Below, piece by piece: positions 8,568-16,615 of a stretch of 30,362 bases of DNA. The notes under the pieces were generated by a model. The model did no database searches, was not told where the DNA came from, and saw only the letters and a list, made by a program, of their open reading frames with translations. This stretch comes from Ruminococcus sp. UBA7158. GTDB lineage: Bacteria; Bacillota; Clostridia; Oscillospirales; Ruminococcaceae. The stretch covers positions 1 to 30,362 of the forward strand of contig DKWG01000016.1 of NCBI GenBank assembly GCA_002491605.1, given 5' to 3'. Position numbers and translations under genes: made by a program. Position 1 is the stretch's first letter, and each line of letters opens with the position of its first letter.

Positions 8568-8608
8568 AATAAAAGAAGTCCGCTGGCAGAATGCGGACCT
8601 CTTTTATT
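8568..8608. terminator. Bidirectional terminator between converging genes
   Basis: AATAAAAGaaGTCCGC pairs with GCGGACctCTTTTATT around a nine-base loop, giving A-rich and T-rich flanks that work in either direction. It separates the GNAT gene (plus) from spoIVA (minus). A smaller hairpin, TTGCTTT-agcg-AAAGCAA, precedes it at 8521-8538. Confidence 0.8.
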
Positions 8609-8616
8609 AATCCGTA

Positions 8617-10095
8617 TTAAATTAGTAAGCAAATAAGTCCCGAGCAGCCCTCGTTGATAATTCTTTCGACTGCCTCACGCAGCTTTTCTCTTGCGTCGTC
8701 GGGCAGCCTTTGAAGCTTAGACTGCAAGCCCTCGCTCACAAGCTCAGACAGTGACTTTCCGAAGATGTTGGTGTCCCAAATTTTGAGGGGATCCTCTTCG
8801 AAGTCGTTCATAAGATAAGTTATCAGTTCCTGAGACTGCTTTTCAGAACCGACTATAGGTGCTACCTCGGCGCTGATATCGGCTTTGATAAGATGAATTG
8901 ACGGTGCGTTTGCCTTGAGTCTTACGCCGTATTTTCCGCCCTGACGGATGATTTCCGGCTCGTCAAGGCTCATTTCCGACTGCTCCGGCATGACAATACC
9001 GTAGCCCGTTTCGTCGACCTGCCTGAGGGCGTCCATGAATTTCTCAAACTGCTTTTTAAAGCTAACCAGCTCTAAAATCTTGGGCATAAGCTCATCCTCG
9101 CCGTTGAGGATAAGTCCGGTTTCTTCGCTGAGAATTTTGTAAAACAGCTTTGAATCCAGAGCGACATTTAATTGGCATATTCCGCTTCCGAGGTCAATCT
9201 CCGTGATGTCCGACTGCGTTACCGACTCGCAATTGCTGATGTCGCTTGCCAGCTTTTTAATATCACGAAGATATTTGACCTCAAGTGCCGAGCTTTTTAT
9301 GCTGTCAAATAGCTCAGTTTTAAGCCAGTGTCCCTTTGAAAGCGAGTTGACCCATTTCGGCATACTGACGTTAATCTCTTTGACAGGGAAAGCAAACAGA
9401 AGCTGGGTCAAAACATTTAAAATGTCGTCCTTGCTCATGGTGAGACAGTTTATCGGCATCACCGGGACCTTGTAGCTTTCACTCATTCTTTCGCACAGCT
9501 CGGCAGCAGCGGCTGAGGTTTCATTCTCTGTGTTCATCAGCACGACGAACGGCTTGCCGAGCGACTTCAGCTCGTCGATGACCCTTGCTTCGCATTCCTC
9601 GTATTCATCTCTGTCAAGACCGGTAACGCTTCCGTCCGACGTTATAACAATTCCGACCGTTGAATGCTCTGTTATAACCTTTTGAGTGCCGATCTCAGCC
9701 GCCATATTGAAGGGGATTTCCGAGTCGAACCAAGGAGTTCTTACCATTCTCGGCGCATCGTTTTCAATATAGCCGACTGCGCTTGGAATTATGTAGCCGA
9801 CGCAGTCTATCATCCTGATATTTACGGACGCTGAATCATCAAGCGTTACCGTTACGGCTTCCTCCGGGATGAACTTCGGCTCGGTTGTCATTATTGTCTT
9901 ACCTGCTGACGCCTGCGGAAGCTCATCGACGGTTCTGTCTCGCATATACGGCTCTTTGATGCTCGGAATGACGAGATTCTCCATAAAGCGGCGTATAAAA
10001 GTGGACTTTCCGCTTCTTACCGGTCCAACAACGCCGATGTAGATGTCTCCGCCGGTTCTTTCTGAGATGCTCTTGTATAGATTATCAGTGTTCAT
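8617..10095 (-). CDS. spoIVA: Stage IV sporulation protein A, coat morphogenetic ATPase
   Basis: SpoIVA polymerises, driven by ATP hydrolysis, on the outer forespore membrane in the mother cell and forms the base on which the spore coat assembles. At about 492 aa it has the family's full length. GVVGPVRSGKST is the Walker A motif (G24-T32), the switch-like region is VDELPQASAGKTIMTTEP, and MIDCVGYIIPSA is the Walker B-like site. The C-terminus GCSGLICLLI is hydrophobic, as expected for membrane contact through SpoVM-like factors. ATG 10095 has AAAGGA 12 nt upstream. It lies 40 nt after the SipL-like gene in the same direction, so the two are probably one sporulation operon. Confidence 0.97.
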   Translation of the reverse strand: MNTDNLYKSISERTGGDIYIGVVGPVRSGKSTFIRRFMENLVIPSIKEPYMRDRTVDELPQASAGKTIMTTEPKFIPEEAVTVTLDDSASVNIRMIDCVGYIIPSAVGYIENDAPRMVRTPWFDSEIPFNMAAEIGTQKVITEHSTVGIVITSDGSVTGLDRDEYEECEARVIDELKSLGKPFVVLMNTENETSAAAAELCERMSESYKVPVMPINCLTMSKDDILNVLTQLLFAFPVKEINVSMPKWVNSLSKGHWLKTELFDSIKSSALEVKYLRDIKKLASDISNCESVTQSDITEIDLGSGICQLNVALDSKLFYKILSEETGLILNGEDELMPKILELVSFKKQFEKFMDALRQVDETGYGIVMPEQSEMSLDEPEIIRQGGKYGVRLKANAPSIHLIKADISAEVAPIVGSEKQSQELITYLMNDFEEDPLKIWDTNIFGKSLSELVSEGLQSKLQRLPDDAREKLREAVERIINEGCSGLICLLI

Positions 10096-10135
10096 TATGT
10101 TAATCTTTCCTTTCTGATTGAGTATTGCTTATGCG

Positions 10136-11671
10136 TCAGTCCACAATTGGAATAAGTATCATTTTTGCTTCCTCAAGACGAACTGTGTCAAGCTCATTTT
10201 CCTCTGTGATGGCAGCCAGCGACGCATGACAACGCTTTGCAATAAGCCACGGCTCCTCGCCCTTTTCAGCGTAGTAAAGCTTTATGGCTGCATCCTTGCC
10301 CGACTCAATAGGTTTTGTTTCATCAAGAGTTATGGAGCTGATGAAGCTCAGACTTGAGGTTTCGAAAAGGTGCCCCGAGAGCTTGACGTCTGCGGTAATC
10401 TCCATTGCGTTTGATGAACTAAGATTAAACGCCGCCGAGCCGACATATGCCGAAACTGCGCAGGAGCGGGACGCCCCCACGGATTTTCCGGGGAGAGCCA
10501 GTGATATACGGTCGCTGACTTCAAGGTAGATAGGCTTTCCGGCTTCATTTTTTGCATATGCATAGAAGGTAATGCGACCGTTTAAAACAGTTTCACCGCT
10601 TGCATTTGCCTCGGCTGTTATTCTTCCAAGCTCCGCGCCGGCTGAAATAACAGAGCTTATTTCGCCGTCATAATATGTAAGGGAAGCCTTGCTCTTTATG
10701 CTCTCGTTTATGGGAACGGGCACGCATTCAATCTGTGCTTCACTCATCTCAGGTATAGCTTCGTACTGAGTAGAATATGCGTCTGAGGCAAGCTCACGGC
10801 TGTCAAATCTCATCGCAAGGCAGTTAATTTCAATGCTCAGCTCGCAGCTGACAGTCGGATTTCCCTCGCTTTGCGCAGGCTTTATATCACAGTCGCAGAC
10901 GCTTGCGTCTAAGATTACATCGTAGCGCTCATCCAAGCCCTCAATGTCGGATATCTGCGAGAAGGGAACGCTGAATTTTATGCTCTCCGGGTCGTCGGAG
11001 TCCTCGGGAATATACAGCAGTGATATGATAGCCTCTCCCTTTGTTAAAAGCTTTCCGGACAGGATCTTTTTGTCCGCCGTACCGACATAAGCGTCAGCTC
11101 TGAGAACGGTTTTAACAGCAGGCTTTGACAGTCCGAGTTCAACTTCATCTACAACTGTGACCTTTTTTGTGACAGAGATTCTCTTTGCAGGGTAGGTGAG
11201 CAGAGTCTTTTTGAGCTGAATCCCTCCGCCGTATGCGTCCGAAACCGCCTGCATCATGTCGTCGGCCGTTGCCGAGATTGCAATGCTCACTATACCTCTT
11301 ATATCAACACGGCGCTTGTTGACAACTCGACAGCTTGCGCTTTCAGTGTAAGGCGTGATTACTATTCTCGTCGATTTTGCTGCCTGTGCCAGCTCAACCG
11401 ACTTTCCGTAGCTCAAAACCTGCTCAACAGCGCTCATCTCTCCTGATTCAGACACATAAACAAGTCTTACCTTTGCGCAAAGCTCATAGTCGAGCTTTGT
11501 CCCGTTCAAGCTTCTTTTAGCTATGGATGGAATGATTTTTATGCTCAGTACCTTGAATATTTCCGGATAGTAGTCCGGCAAGATGTAGTCCAGCTCCGCT
11601 GACTGCTGAACCGTGGAGTCAAAAAGTGTCTGACTGACGGTGAAGTTTTCTCTGTTTAACTTATAATCCAT
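10136..11671 (-). CDS. sipL: SipL-like SPOCS (DUF3794) protein with C-terminal LysM
   Basis: About 511 aa. Two or more DUF3794/SPOCS modules cover most of the protein (for example FDSTVQQSAELDYILPDYYPEIFKVL near the N-terminus, in two parts, and PAKRISVTKKVTVVDEVEL near 165). The last 50 residues resemble LysM: IKLYYAEKGEEPWLIAKRC, then a ITEENELD turn, then MILIPIVD. In Clostridioides difficile, SipL binds SpoIVA through its LysM domain and is needed for coat localisation. Placement directly upstream of spoIVA fits that partnership. ATG 11671 has AAAGGA 12 nt upstream. A sigma-E promoter is expected but I could not find a clean one at 11672-11790. The sipL name is an inference from domains and position. 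Confidence 0.85.
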   Translation of the reverse strand: MDYKLNRENFTVSQTLFDSTVQQSAELDYILPDYYPEIFKVLSIKIIPSIAKRSLNGTKLDYELCAKVRLVYVSESGEMSAVEQVLSYGKSVELAQAAKSTRIVITPYTESASCRVVNKRRVDIRGIVSIAISATADDMMQAVSDAYGGGIQLKKTLLTYPAKRISVTKKVTVVDEVELGLSKPAVKTVLRADAYVGTADKKILSGKLLTKGEAIISLLYIPEDSDDPESIKFSVPFSQISDIEGLDERYDVILDASVCDCDIKPAQSEGNPTVSCELSIEINCLAMRFDSRELASDAYSTQYEAIPEMSEAQIECVPVPINESIKSKASLTYYDGEISSVISAGAELGRITAEANASGETVLNGRITFYAYAKNEAGKPIYLEVSDRISLALPGKSVGASRSCAVSAYVGSAAFNLSSSNAMEITADVKLSGHLFETSSLSFISSITLDETKPIESGKDAAIKLYYAEKGEEPWLIAKRCHASLAAITEENELDTVRLEEAKMILIPIVD

Positions 11672-11792
11672 TGATTATACCGTTCCTTTCCTTGGGCTTA
11701 ATAGTAAGCCGGCTTGATAAGCAAGATATATGCTTGTAAACTTTTATGCTATATCTATATTCAGCTTGGGCGAGGATAATACTAATTCAATA

Positions 11793-11835
11793 ATAAAAAA
11801 CCTGCAAAGCCATCATAAATGACCTTGCAGGTTAA
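11793..11835 (-). terminator. Terminator of the iscS-iscU-mnmA-GNAT operon
   Basis: Read on the minus strand, AACCTGCAA pairs with TTGCAGGTT (11825-11833 and 11799-11807), with further pairing inside the loop, followed by a run of six T. It lies about 25 nt after the stop of the GNAT gene. Confidence 0.8.
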
Positions 11836-11861
11836 TCTTATTCAATTGTTGTCTTTTAGAC

Positions 11862-12416
11862 TTACGCATCTAAAAATTTTACCATTATTATATCATCGCA
11901 ATATCTGCCGTCTTTGAGCTTAAAGGCTCTCGGCTGGATGCCATAGCTTTTAAATCCACATTTTTCGTACAGATGAATTGCGGCAACGTTATCGCTGAAA
12001 ACGCCAAGCTCGAGCTGATCAAAGCCGGCTGCTGCGGCGTTGCTTATTGCTGACTCCAGCATAGCAGTTCCCAAGCCCATTCCCCAGAACTCTTTTTGTA
12101 TGGATATGCCGAAATACGCCCTGTGGCGATATTTTATGTTATTCCTCAAGTGGGTAACTGCGCCGTCACCGATAACTCTGTTGCCGTCAAAAGCGGTTAT
12201 CATAAATTCATCAGGACTTTTTTGAATGTCTTGAATGAACTTACTGATAAAATCAACGTCTTTGTTTACTTCCTCGGGGTATCTTCCTAAAAAATCAGTT
12301 TCACCGGATGTGATTGTCCGATGCTCAATAATCGACAGGGCGTTTTCCGGAAGAGCGCTTTTTATAACTATCACTTTGCCGCTTGGCAGGATGATTTCTT
12401 TTTGTTCTATTGTCAT
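11862..12416 (-). CDS. GNAT N-acetyltransferase
   Basis: About 184 aa, a single GNAT domain. AYFGISIQKEFWGMGLGTAMLESAI is the strand-loop-helix of motif A (GMGLGTA as the acetyl-CoA loop), and DNVAAIHLYEKCGFKSYG is motif B. It resembles RimJ/RimL-like or spermidine-type acetyltransferases, but the substrate cannot be told. ATG 12416 has AAAAGGAG 9 nt upstream. The gene starts 13 nt after mnmA and is last before the terminator, so it is co-transcribed with the sulfur genes. No functional link is evident. Confidence 0.88.
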   Translation of the reverse strand: MTIEQKEIILPSGKVIVIKSALPENALSIIEHRTITSGETDFLGRYPEEVNKDVDFISKFIQDIQKSPDEFMITAFDGNRVIGDGAVTHLRNNIKYRHRAYFGISIQKEFWGMGLGTAMLESAISNAAAAGFDQLELGVFSDNVAAIHLYEKCGFKSYGIQPRAFKLKDGRYCDDIIMVKFLDA

Positions 12417-12429
12417 GCCGAATCTCCTT

Positions 12430-13479
12430 TTAAATCTTACCCAAGGCTGCCGACCGATTATTTTCTATAGCTCCGACGCCTATAACCTCATCGCCGCTGT
12501 ATATAACTCCTGCCTGACCGCTTGAAACCTTTGGGGTAGGGGACTTAAGACGGATTAAAACTCCGTCGCCGCATTTATGTGCGACGCAGGGCATCAGCTT
12601 TCCTGTTGAACGCAGCTTGCACAAATACTCGTCGCCGTCTCTGAGCGCATTTTCATATATCTCGGAAAAATCGGACAGCCAAACCTCATTAACTAAAGCT
12701 TTTTCAAACGACAAACGAACCTCGCCGCTGTCAGCATCAATATCGCTCACATATGCAGGTCTGCCCAAAGCAACGCCGAGACCCTTTCTTTGACCGATGG
12801 TGTAGTGAAGAATGCCCTTGTGAGGACAGAGCCTTTCGCAGTCAGGAGATATAAAGTCTCCGACTTTGGAAGCTTGGTAGTTTTGCTCTATGTAGCTGGC
12901 ATAGTCGTTGTCGGGAATAAAGCAGTTTTCCTGACTGTCGGGAGCGTTATGGCAGGGAAGTCCCATATCCTCAGCTATCTTGCGGACAGCCTGCTTTTCC
13001 ATGCCGCAAAGCGGACAAATAAGTCGGGACAGAACGTCCTGCTTAAGTCCTGCGAGCATATATGACTGATCTCTTGCGTCGGAATCCGCACGAAACAGCT
13101 TATAGATGCCGTTTTCAAAAACAATTTTAGCGTAGTGACCCGTTGCAATGCAGTCAAAGCCAAGTGAGTCAGCTGTTTTCAGAAGATACCTGAATTTAAC
13201 GCTCGGATTGCACCTGACACAAGGGTTTGGTGTTCTTCCAGACAGATATTCCTTAGCAAAATAATCGATTATCGTTTCCTTAAAGATATCTCTTAAATCG
13301 AGAATATGGAGCTTGATATCAAGTTTCAGCGCAGATTCTTTAGCCGCCGAGACGGTTTTTTCATGCTCGGGCGACATCATCATAACCACGCCTTCAACGT
13401 AATATCCGTCCCTTTTTAAAAGCTCAGCGGCTACCGAGCTGTCAACTCCGCCGCTGAGCGCTAAAAGTACCTTTTTCAT
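12430..13479 (-). CDS. mnmA: tRNA-specific 2-thiouridylase
   Basis: MnmA adenylates and then thiolates U34 of tRNAs for Lys, Glu and Gln, using sulfur from the cysteine desulfurase. The product of about 349 aa starts MKKVLLALSGGVDSS, the PP-loop ATP-binding motif. GRTPNPCVRCNPSVKF (C87, C90) and DSQENCFI hold the conserved cysteines; the first and the latter form the catalytic pair in the family. IGQRKGLG is the family's central motif. The ATG at 13479 overlaps the iscU stop by one base (TGATG), which suggests translational coupling. A TTG one codon upstream is less likely. Confidence 0.95.
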   Translation of the reverse strand: MKKVLLALSGGVDSSVAAELLKRDGYYVEGVVMMMSPEHEKTVSAAKESALKLDIKLHILDLRDIFKETIIDYFAKEYLSGRTPNPCVRCNPSVKFRYLLKTADSLGFDCIATGHYAKIVFENGIYKLFRADSDARDQSYMLAGLKQDVLSRLICPLCGMEKQAVRKIAEDMGLPCHNAPDSQENCFIPDNDYASYIEQNYQASKVGDFISPDCERLCPHKGILHYTIGQRKGLGVALGRPAYVSDIDADSGEVRLSFEKALVNEVWLSDFSEIYENALRDGDEYLCKLRSTGKLMPCVAHKCGDGVLIRLKSPTPKVSSGQAGVIYSGDEVIGVGAIENNRSAALGKI

Positions 13480-13910
13480 CAATCCAAACCGCAGGCTTCG
13501 CAGTGCTCGGAAAACTCACCGACTATCGGCGTAGGGTCAACTCCCTGACGTCTGTAGTAATCTGCAATAGCTGATTTCATAGCCTGCTCTGCCAAAACCG
13601 AGCAGTGAAGCTTAGCAGCAGGGAGACCGTCCAAAGCCTCGATAACTGCCTTGTTTGTAAGCTTAAGTGCTTCCTCAATCGGCTTGCCCTTGATAAGCTC
13701 TGTAGCCATAGAGCTGGTTGCAACTGCTGCTCCGCAGCCGAAGGTCTTAAACTTAACGTCGGTAATAATTCCTCCGTCAATTTTAAGATACATCTTCATA
13801 ATGTCGCCGCACTTGGCGTTGCCAACCTCTCCTACGCCGTCGGCATCGGGAATCTCACCGACATTTCTCGGATTGGCAAAGTGATCCATAACCTTTTCTG
13901 AATATATCAT
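13479..13910 (-). CDS. iscU: Fe-S cluster scaffold, IscU/NifU N-terminal type
   Basis: About 143 aa. The scaffold takes sulfur from IscS and iron to assemble [2Fe-2S]/[4Fe-4S] clusters. The three ligand cysteines are in NAKCGD, FKTFGCGAAVATSS and KLHCSVLAE. The C-terminal extension EFSEHCEACGLD adds two cysteines, as often seen in clostridial NifU-like proteins. ATG 13910 has AAAGGA 8 nt upstream. It lies upstream of mnmA with a one-base overlap, and is separated from iscS by about 820 bp holding a two-gene insertion. The DUF pair between them is unusual for this operon. Confidence 0.95.
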   Translation of the reverse strand: MIYSEKVMDHFANPRNVGEIPDADGVGEVGNAKCGDIMKMYLKIDGGIITDVKFKTFGCGAAVATSSMATELIKGKPIEEALKLTNKAVIEALDGLPAAKLHCSVLAEQAMKSAIADYYRRQGVDPTPIVGEFSEHCEACGLD

Positions 13911-13952
13911 AGTTTTTTCCTTTCTTCTTTATCTACGAAAATATATATATTA

Positions 13953-14192
13953 TTAAGCCGGTACGCTTAAACAGTACAATTCATCGGGGCAAATATCCTG
14001 CCCATCCGGCCAGACAACTGTATAACCGTCAGTGGAAACACGCTTGAAATACTCAAAGGATTTGAGCTGTCCATACCATTCACCGTTAATATACGGCGTC
14101 ACGTCAAAACGTTTTTCTTCTCCATTATCGAATTTCACCAACAGCTCATACTCGCAAAGTGCTTCAACACGAACGGCAGTAGGTCTTAGCAT
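13953..14192 (-). CDS. DUF2442 protein
   Basis: About 79 aa, with the DUF2442 pattern: LCEYELLVKFDNGEEKRFDVTPYI near the N-terminus, then FKRVSTDGYTVVWPDGQDICPDELY. The WP-x-G-x-D-I-x-P-D-E-L-Y end is diagnostic. DUF2442 genes are commonly next to DUF4160 genes, as here, and the pair has been suggested as a toxin-antitoxin-like or defence-related module, but its role is not established. GGAGGTAAC lies just before the ATG. It follows the DUF4160 gene by 18 nt. Confidence 0.85.
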   Translation of the reverse strand: MLRPTAVRVEALCEYELLVKFDNGEEKRFDVTPYINGEWYGQLKSFEYFKRVSTDGYTVVWPDGQDICPDELYCLSVPA

Positions 14193-14210
14193 AATGTTAC
14201 CTCCAAACCC

Positions 14211-14477
14211 TTAACGCAACGGTTCGATTTTAAAGTATCCCTCGCCATTGCTCAGCAAGATCCAATTTGCATTTAATTCTTCCTCGTGAATTGCTATCCA
14301 CGCTGATAATAATTTCATCTGCTTATTTGGCAAGTTACCTTCGAAAACTTCACCATCTAATCCAACGACAATTTCATCGTCCCCATATAGTGCATGAATG
14401 TGCGGCTTATTATGCTTACCGCCTTTTTCGCTTTGCATTCTTACAATGATACCAAAGAACATAGACAAAGCAGGCAT
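14211..14477 (-). CDS. DUF4160 protein
   Basis: About 88 aa, full family length. It has the typical MPALSMFFGIIVRM start, the HNKPHIHALYGDDE core with three histidines in a row of conserved positions, EGNLPNKQMKLLSAWIAIH, and an FKIEPLR end. It is the first gene of the DUF4160/DUF2442 pair, with GGAGTG 8 nt before the ATG. The pair lies between iscS and iscU in the operon orientation, directly downstream of the structured repeats. The molecular role is unknown. Confidence 0.87.
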   Translation of the reverse strand: MPALSMFFGIIVRMQSEKGGKHNKPHIHALYGDDEIVVGLDGEVFEGNLPNKQMKLLSAWIAIHEEELNANWILLSNGEGYFKIEPLR

Positions 14478-14553
14478 ATTATTTCACTCCATTTCATAAG
14501 AAACTTAATTCTCTGCTGCTATATAACTTTGCTATCAGCCAAGTCAAATAGTA

Positions 14554-14645
14554 CACAAACCGCAAGTTTTGCGTTTTTGCGAAGCAAAATTACGTCTTTC
14601 AGACGTAAAGCAAAATCTTGCAGAATTAAATCAGACATCGTCTGA
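14554..14645. repeat. Structured repeat, copy 1
   Basis: A 92-bp unit nearly identical to the next copy, with a period of 105 bp. It is built from consecutive small palindromes: CGCAA-gtt-TTGCG, TTTTGC-gaa-GCAAAA, ACGTCT-ttc-AGACGT and TCAGAC-atc-GTCTGA. It lies between the DUF4160 gene and the 3' end of iscS and codes for nothing obvious. Confidence 0.9.
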
Positions 14646-14658
14646 GGTTACAGTTTCG

Positions 14659-14751
14659 CACAAACCGCAAGTTTTGCGTTTTTGCGTCAGCAAAATTACG
14701 TCTTTCAGACGTAAAGCAAAATCTTGCAGAATAAAATCAGACGTCGTCTGA
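14659..14751. repeat. Structured repeat, copy 2, overlapping the iscS 3' end
   Basis: A 93-bp copy of the unit above. Differences fall in loops or at the end: the second hairpin loop is gtca instead of gaa, and the last palindrome is extended. The unit overlaps the last codons and the stop of iscS (14737-14739). The hairpin-forming arms are otherwise kept, as expected for a mobile palindromic repeat or a selected RNA structure. Confidence 0.9.
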
Positions 14752-14759
14752 TTTTATTC
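14729..14759 (-). terminator. 15-bp perfect palindrome over the iscS stop codon
   Basis: The arms GAATAAAATCAGACG and CGTCTGATTTTATTC are fully complementary around a single base. On the minus strand the stop codon of iscS lies inside the hairpin, and TGCAAGATTTT follows, so it might slow or end transcription. The lack of a clean U-tract makes terminator function uncertain. Confidence 0.45.
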
Positions 14760-15921
14760 TTTCCCACAACGGACTCATCGCCCTTAGCCTTTCGACCACC
14801 ACAGGAACCTTTTCAAGAATGTAGTCGATATCCTCGTCAGTCGTATCCTCATTTATCGTCAGACGAAGTGAGCCGTGCGCTGTCTCGTGCGGCAAACCGA
14901 TTGCCAAAAGCACATGAGACGGGTCTAAAGAGCCGGATGTACAGGCAGAGCCTGAGGATGCGGATATTCCCTCTAAATCAAGCGACAAAAGCAGGCTTTC
15001 GCCTTCAATTCCTCTGAACGATATGTTGACGTTGCCCATGAGCCTTTTGTGCGCATCGCCGTTCAGACGTGTTTTTTCAATCTTTAAAAGCTCTGATATG
15101 AGCCTGTCCCTCATTTTTGATACCTTTGCCTGCTTCTCGGGAATGTTTTCGCAGGCGGCAGTGATAGCTTCGCCCAAGGCGACAATTCCCGGGACATTTT
15201 CAGTTCCGGCACGCTTTGTTCTCTCCTGCGCACCGCCGTGTATAAGATTGACAAGATTGATGCCGTTTCTCATGTACATTGCGCCTATGCCCTTGGGAGC
15301 GTGAATCTTGTGTCCCGAAAGCGATAAAAGGTCGATGTTCATTTTGGCAACGTCAATCTCAACGTTTCCTATAGCCTGAACGGCGTCGGTGTGGAATAAA
15401 ACCTTTTTTGATTTGCAGATAGCGCCTATTTCGGCAATCGGCTGAATAGTTCCTATCTCATTGTTGGCAAACATACAGGAAACCAAGCAGGTGTCCTCAC
15501 GGATGGCATTTTCAATGTCAGTCGGGTTTACCATTCCGAATTCATCGACAGGGATGTAAGTAACTTCGAAACCGTTTTTTGCAAGGTATTCGCAGGTGTG
15601 TAAAACCGCATGGTGTTCAAAAACAGTTGTTATTATATGCTTTTTGCCTTTTTTTGCGCCGGCCTCGGCTGCACATTTTATCGCCCAGTTGTCAGCCTCA
15701 GAGCCGCCTGACGTAAAGTATATCTCGCCGACCTTAGCGCCTATTGCATCGGCGACCTGCTGCCTTGCCTTCATAACTGCACGGGCGGCATTCATACCGA
15801 GCGAATAGATACTCGACGCATTGCCGTAGCACTCTTGGAAATACGGCATTGCGGCAGCTAAAGCCCTGTCGGAGACTCTTGTTGTTGCAGCGTTGTCTGC
15901 GTATACAAAACGCTTCTCCAT
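14737..15921 (-). CDS. iscS: Cysteine desulfurase, IscS/NifS type
   Basis: About 394 aa. This PLP enzyme removes sulfur from cysteine and passes it as persulfide to IscU and MnmA. The start YADNAATT, the EHHAVLHTCEYL region, SGHKIHAPKG with the PLP lysine K205, and SSGSACTSGS with the catalytic Cys C327 are all present; the short SACTSG loop fits the class I enzymes. ATG 15921 has AAAGGA 13 nt upstream; a longer frame to 16026 has no good site. The last residues (IKSDDV) are encoded by the structured repeat, so the native C-terminus was probably changed by its insertion. Confidence 0.95.
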   Translation of the reverse strand: MEKRFVYADNAATTRVSDRALAAAMPYFQECYGNASSIYSLGMNAARAVMKARQQVADAIGAKVGEIYFTSGGSEADNWAIKCAAEAGAKKGKKHIITTVFEHHAVLHTCEYLAKNGFEVTYIPVDEFGMVNPTDIENAIREDTCLVSCMFANNEIGTIQPIAEIGAICKSKKVLFHTDAVQAIGNVEIDVAKMNIDLLSLSGHKIHAPKGIGAMYMRNGINLVNLIHGGAQERTKRAGTENVPGIVALGEAITAACENIPEKQAKVSKMRDRLISELLKIEKTRLNGDAHKRLMGNVNISFRGIEGESLLLSLDLEGISASSGSACTSGSLDPSHVLLAIGLPHETAHGSLRLTINEDTTDEDIDYILEKVPVVVERLRAMSPLWERIKSDDV

Positions 15922-16049
15922 AATATATATCAAGTCCTTTCGTACTTCAATGAAATCACTGAAGTTATACAAGTTGTATCTGCAACATATGAGCATTCGT
16001 TTGTTGTAAATTTCATACAAATACATTCTGCATATTATCAGCTATTGCT

Positions 16050-16078
16050 ATTTTAATACTATGGTACTGAGTTGTCAA
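16050..16078 (-). promoter_or_regulatory. Promoter of the iscS operon
   Basis: On the minus strand, TTGACA (16078-16073) and TAAAAT (16055-16050) are 17 nt apart. The spacer holds a short palindrome TACCATAGTA, which may be an operator. Such sites are used by Rrf2-family regulators, but no regulator gene is in the window. Confidence 0.65.
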
Positions 16079-16180
16079 GTAGTTGTTTATAGATATTTAG
16101 CATATGCTAACTCAAAAATATCATTTATGTGAGACTTAGCTTATCAGTCGGGAAATAAGGTGGGGGTGACAATAGTTTTA

Positions 16181-16615
16181 TCACACTGAGTGAGACCCGG
16201 CGACAGCCAATCGGTCGCATCGCTCGTTCTCGGGATGACCTGCGTGACCCTTTATCCACTTGAACTCCACGTTATGCTTTTCGCACATAGCTAAAAGCTT
16301 TTCCCAAAGGTCAGGGTTGAGCGCAGGCTCTTTATTTGAACGCTTCCAGCCGTTTCTTCGCCAAGACACAGCCCAGCCCTTTGTTATACCGTCTACAACG
16401 TATCTTGAATCTGTTGTAAGAATAACGTGACAGGGCTCTTTGAGCGCTTCGAGGGCAAAGATACAGGCGGAAAGCTCCATGCGGTTGTTGGTGGTTGGGT
16501 TTTCTCCTCCGGACATTTCCTTGGAGTATTCACCGTACTTAAGAATTGCGCCCCATCCTCCGGGTCCCGGGTTGCCCGAGCAAGCGCCGTCTGTGTAAAT
16601 ATATACTGTTTTCAT
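16181..16615 (-). CDS. rnhA: Ribonuclease HI
   Basis: About 144 aa. RNase HI cuts the RNA strand of RNA-DNA hybrids, for example at primers and R-loops. The active-site acids match the E. coli enzyme: D9 in YTDGACSGNPGPGGWG, E47 in NNRMELSA, D69 in TTDSRYV and D134 in NERCDRLA, with His124 in KGHAGH. It has no N-terminal hybrid-binding extension. ATG 16615 is chosen over an in-frame TTG at 16621; the ribosome binding site is weak. It lies alone between the iscS promoter and a 444-bp intergenic region. Confidence 0.95.
   Translation of the reverse strand: MKTVYIYTDGACSGNPGPGGWGAILKYGEYSKEMSGGENPTTNNRMELSACIFALEALKEPCHVILTTDSRYVVDGITKGWAVSWRRNGWKRSNKEPALNPDLWEKLLAMCEKHNVEFKWIKGHAGHPENERCDRLAVAGSHSV

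Noticed and set aside
11672..11790. Sigma-E promoter for sipL-spoIVA
   Set aside because: Parts resembling GAATATA and CATATATC are present, but their spacing does not fit the known 13-15 nt.
14554..14751. CRISPR array
   Set aside because: Only two copies, 92-93 bp each and made of palindromes, with a 13-bp gap; no cas genes nearby.
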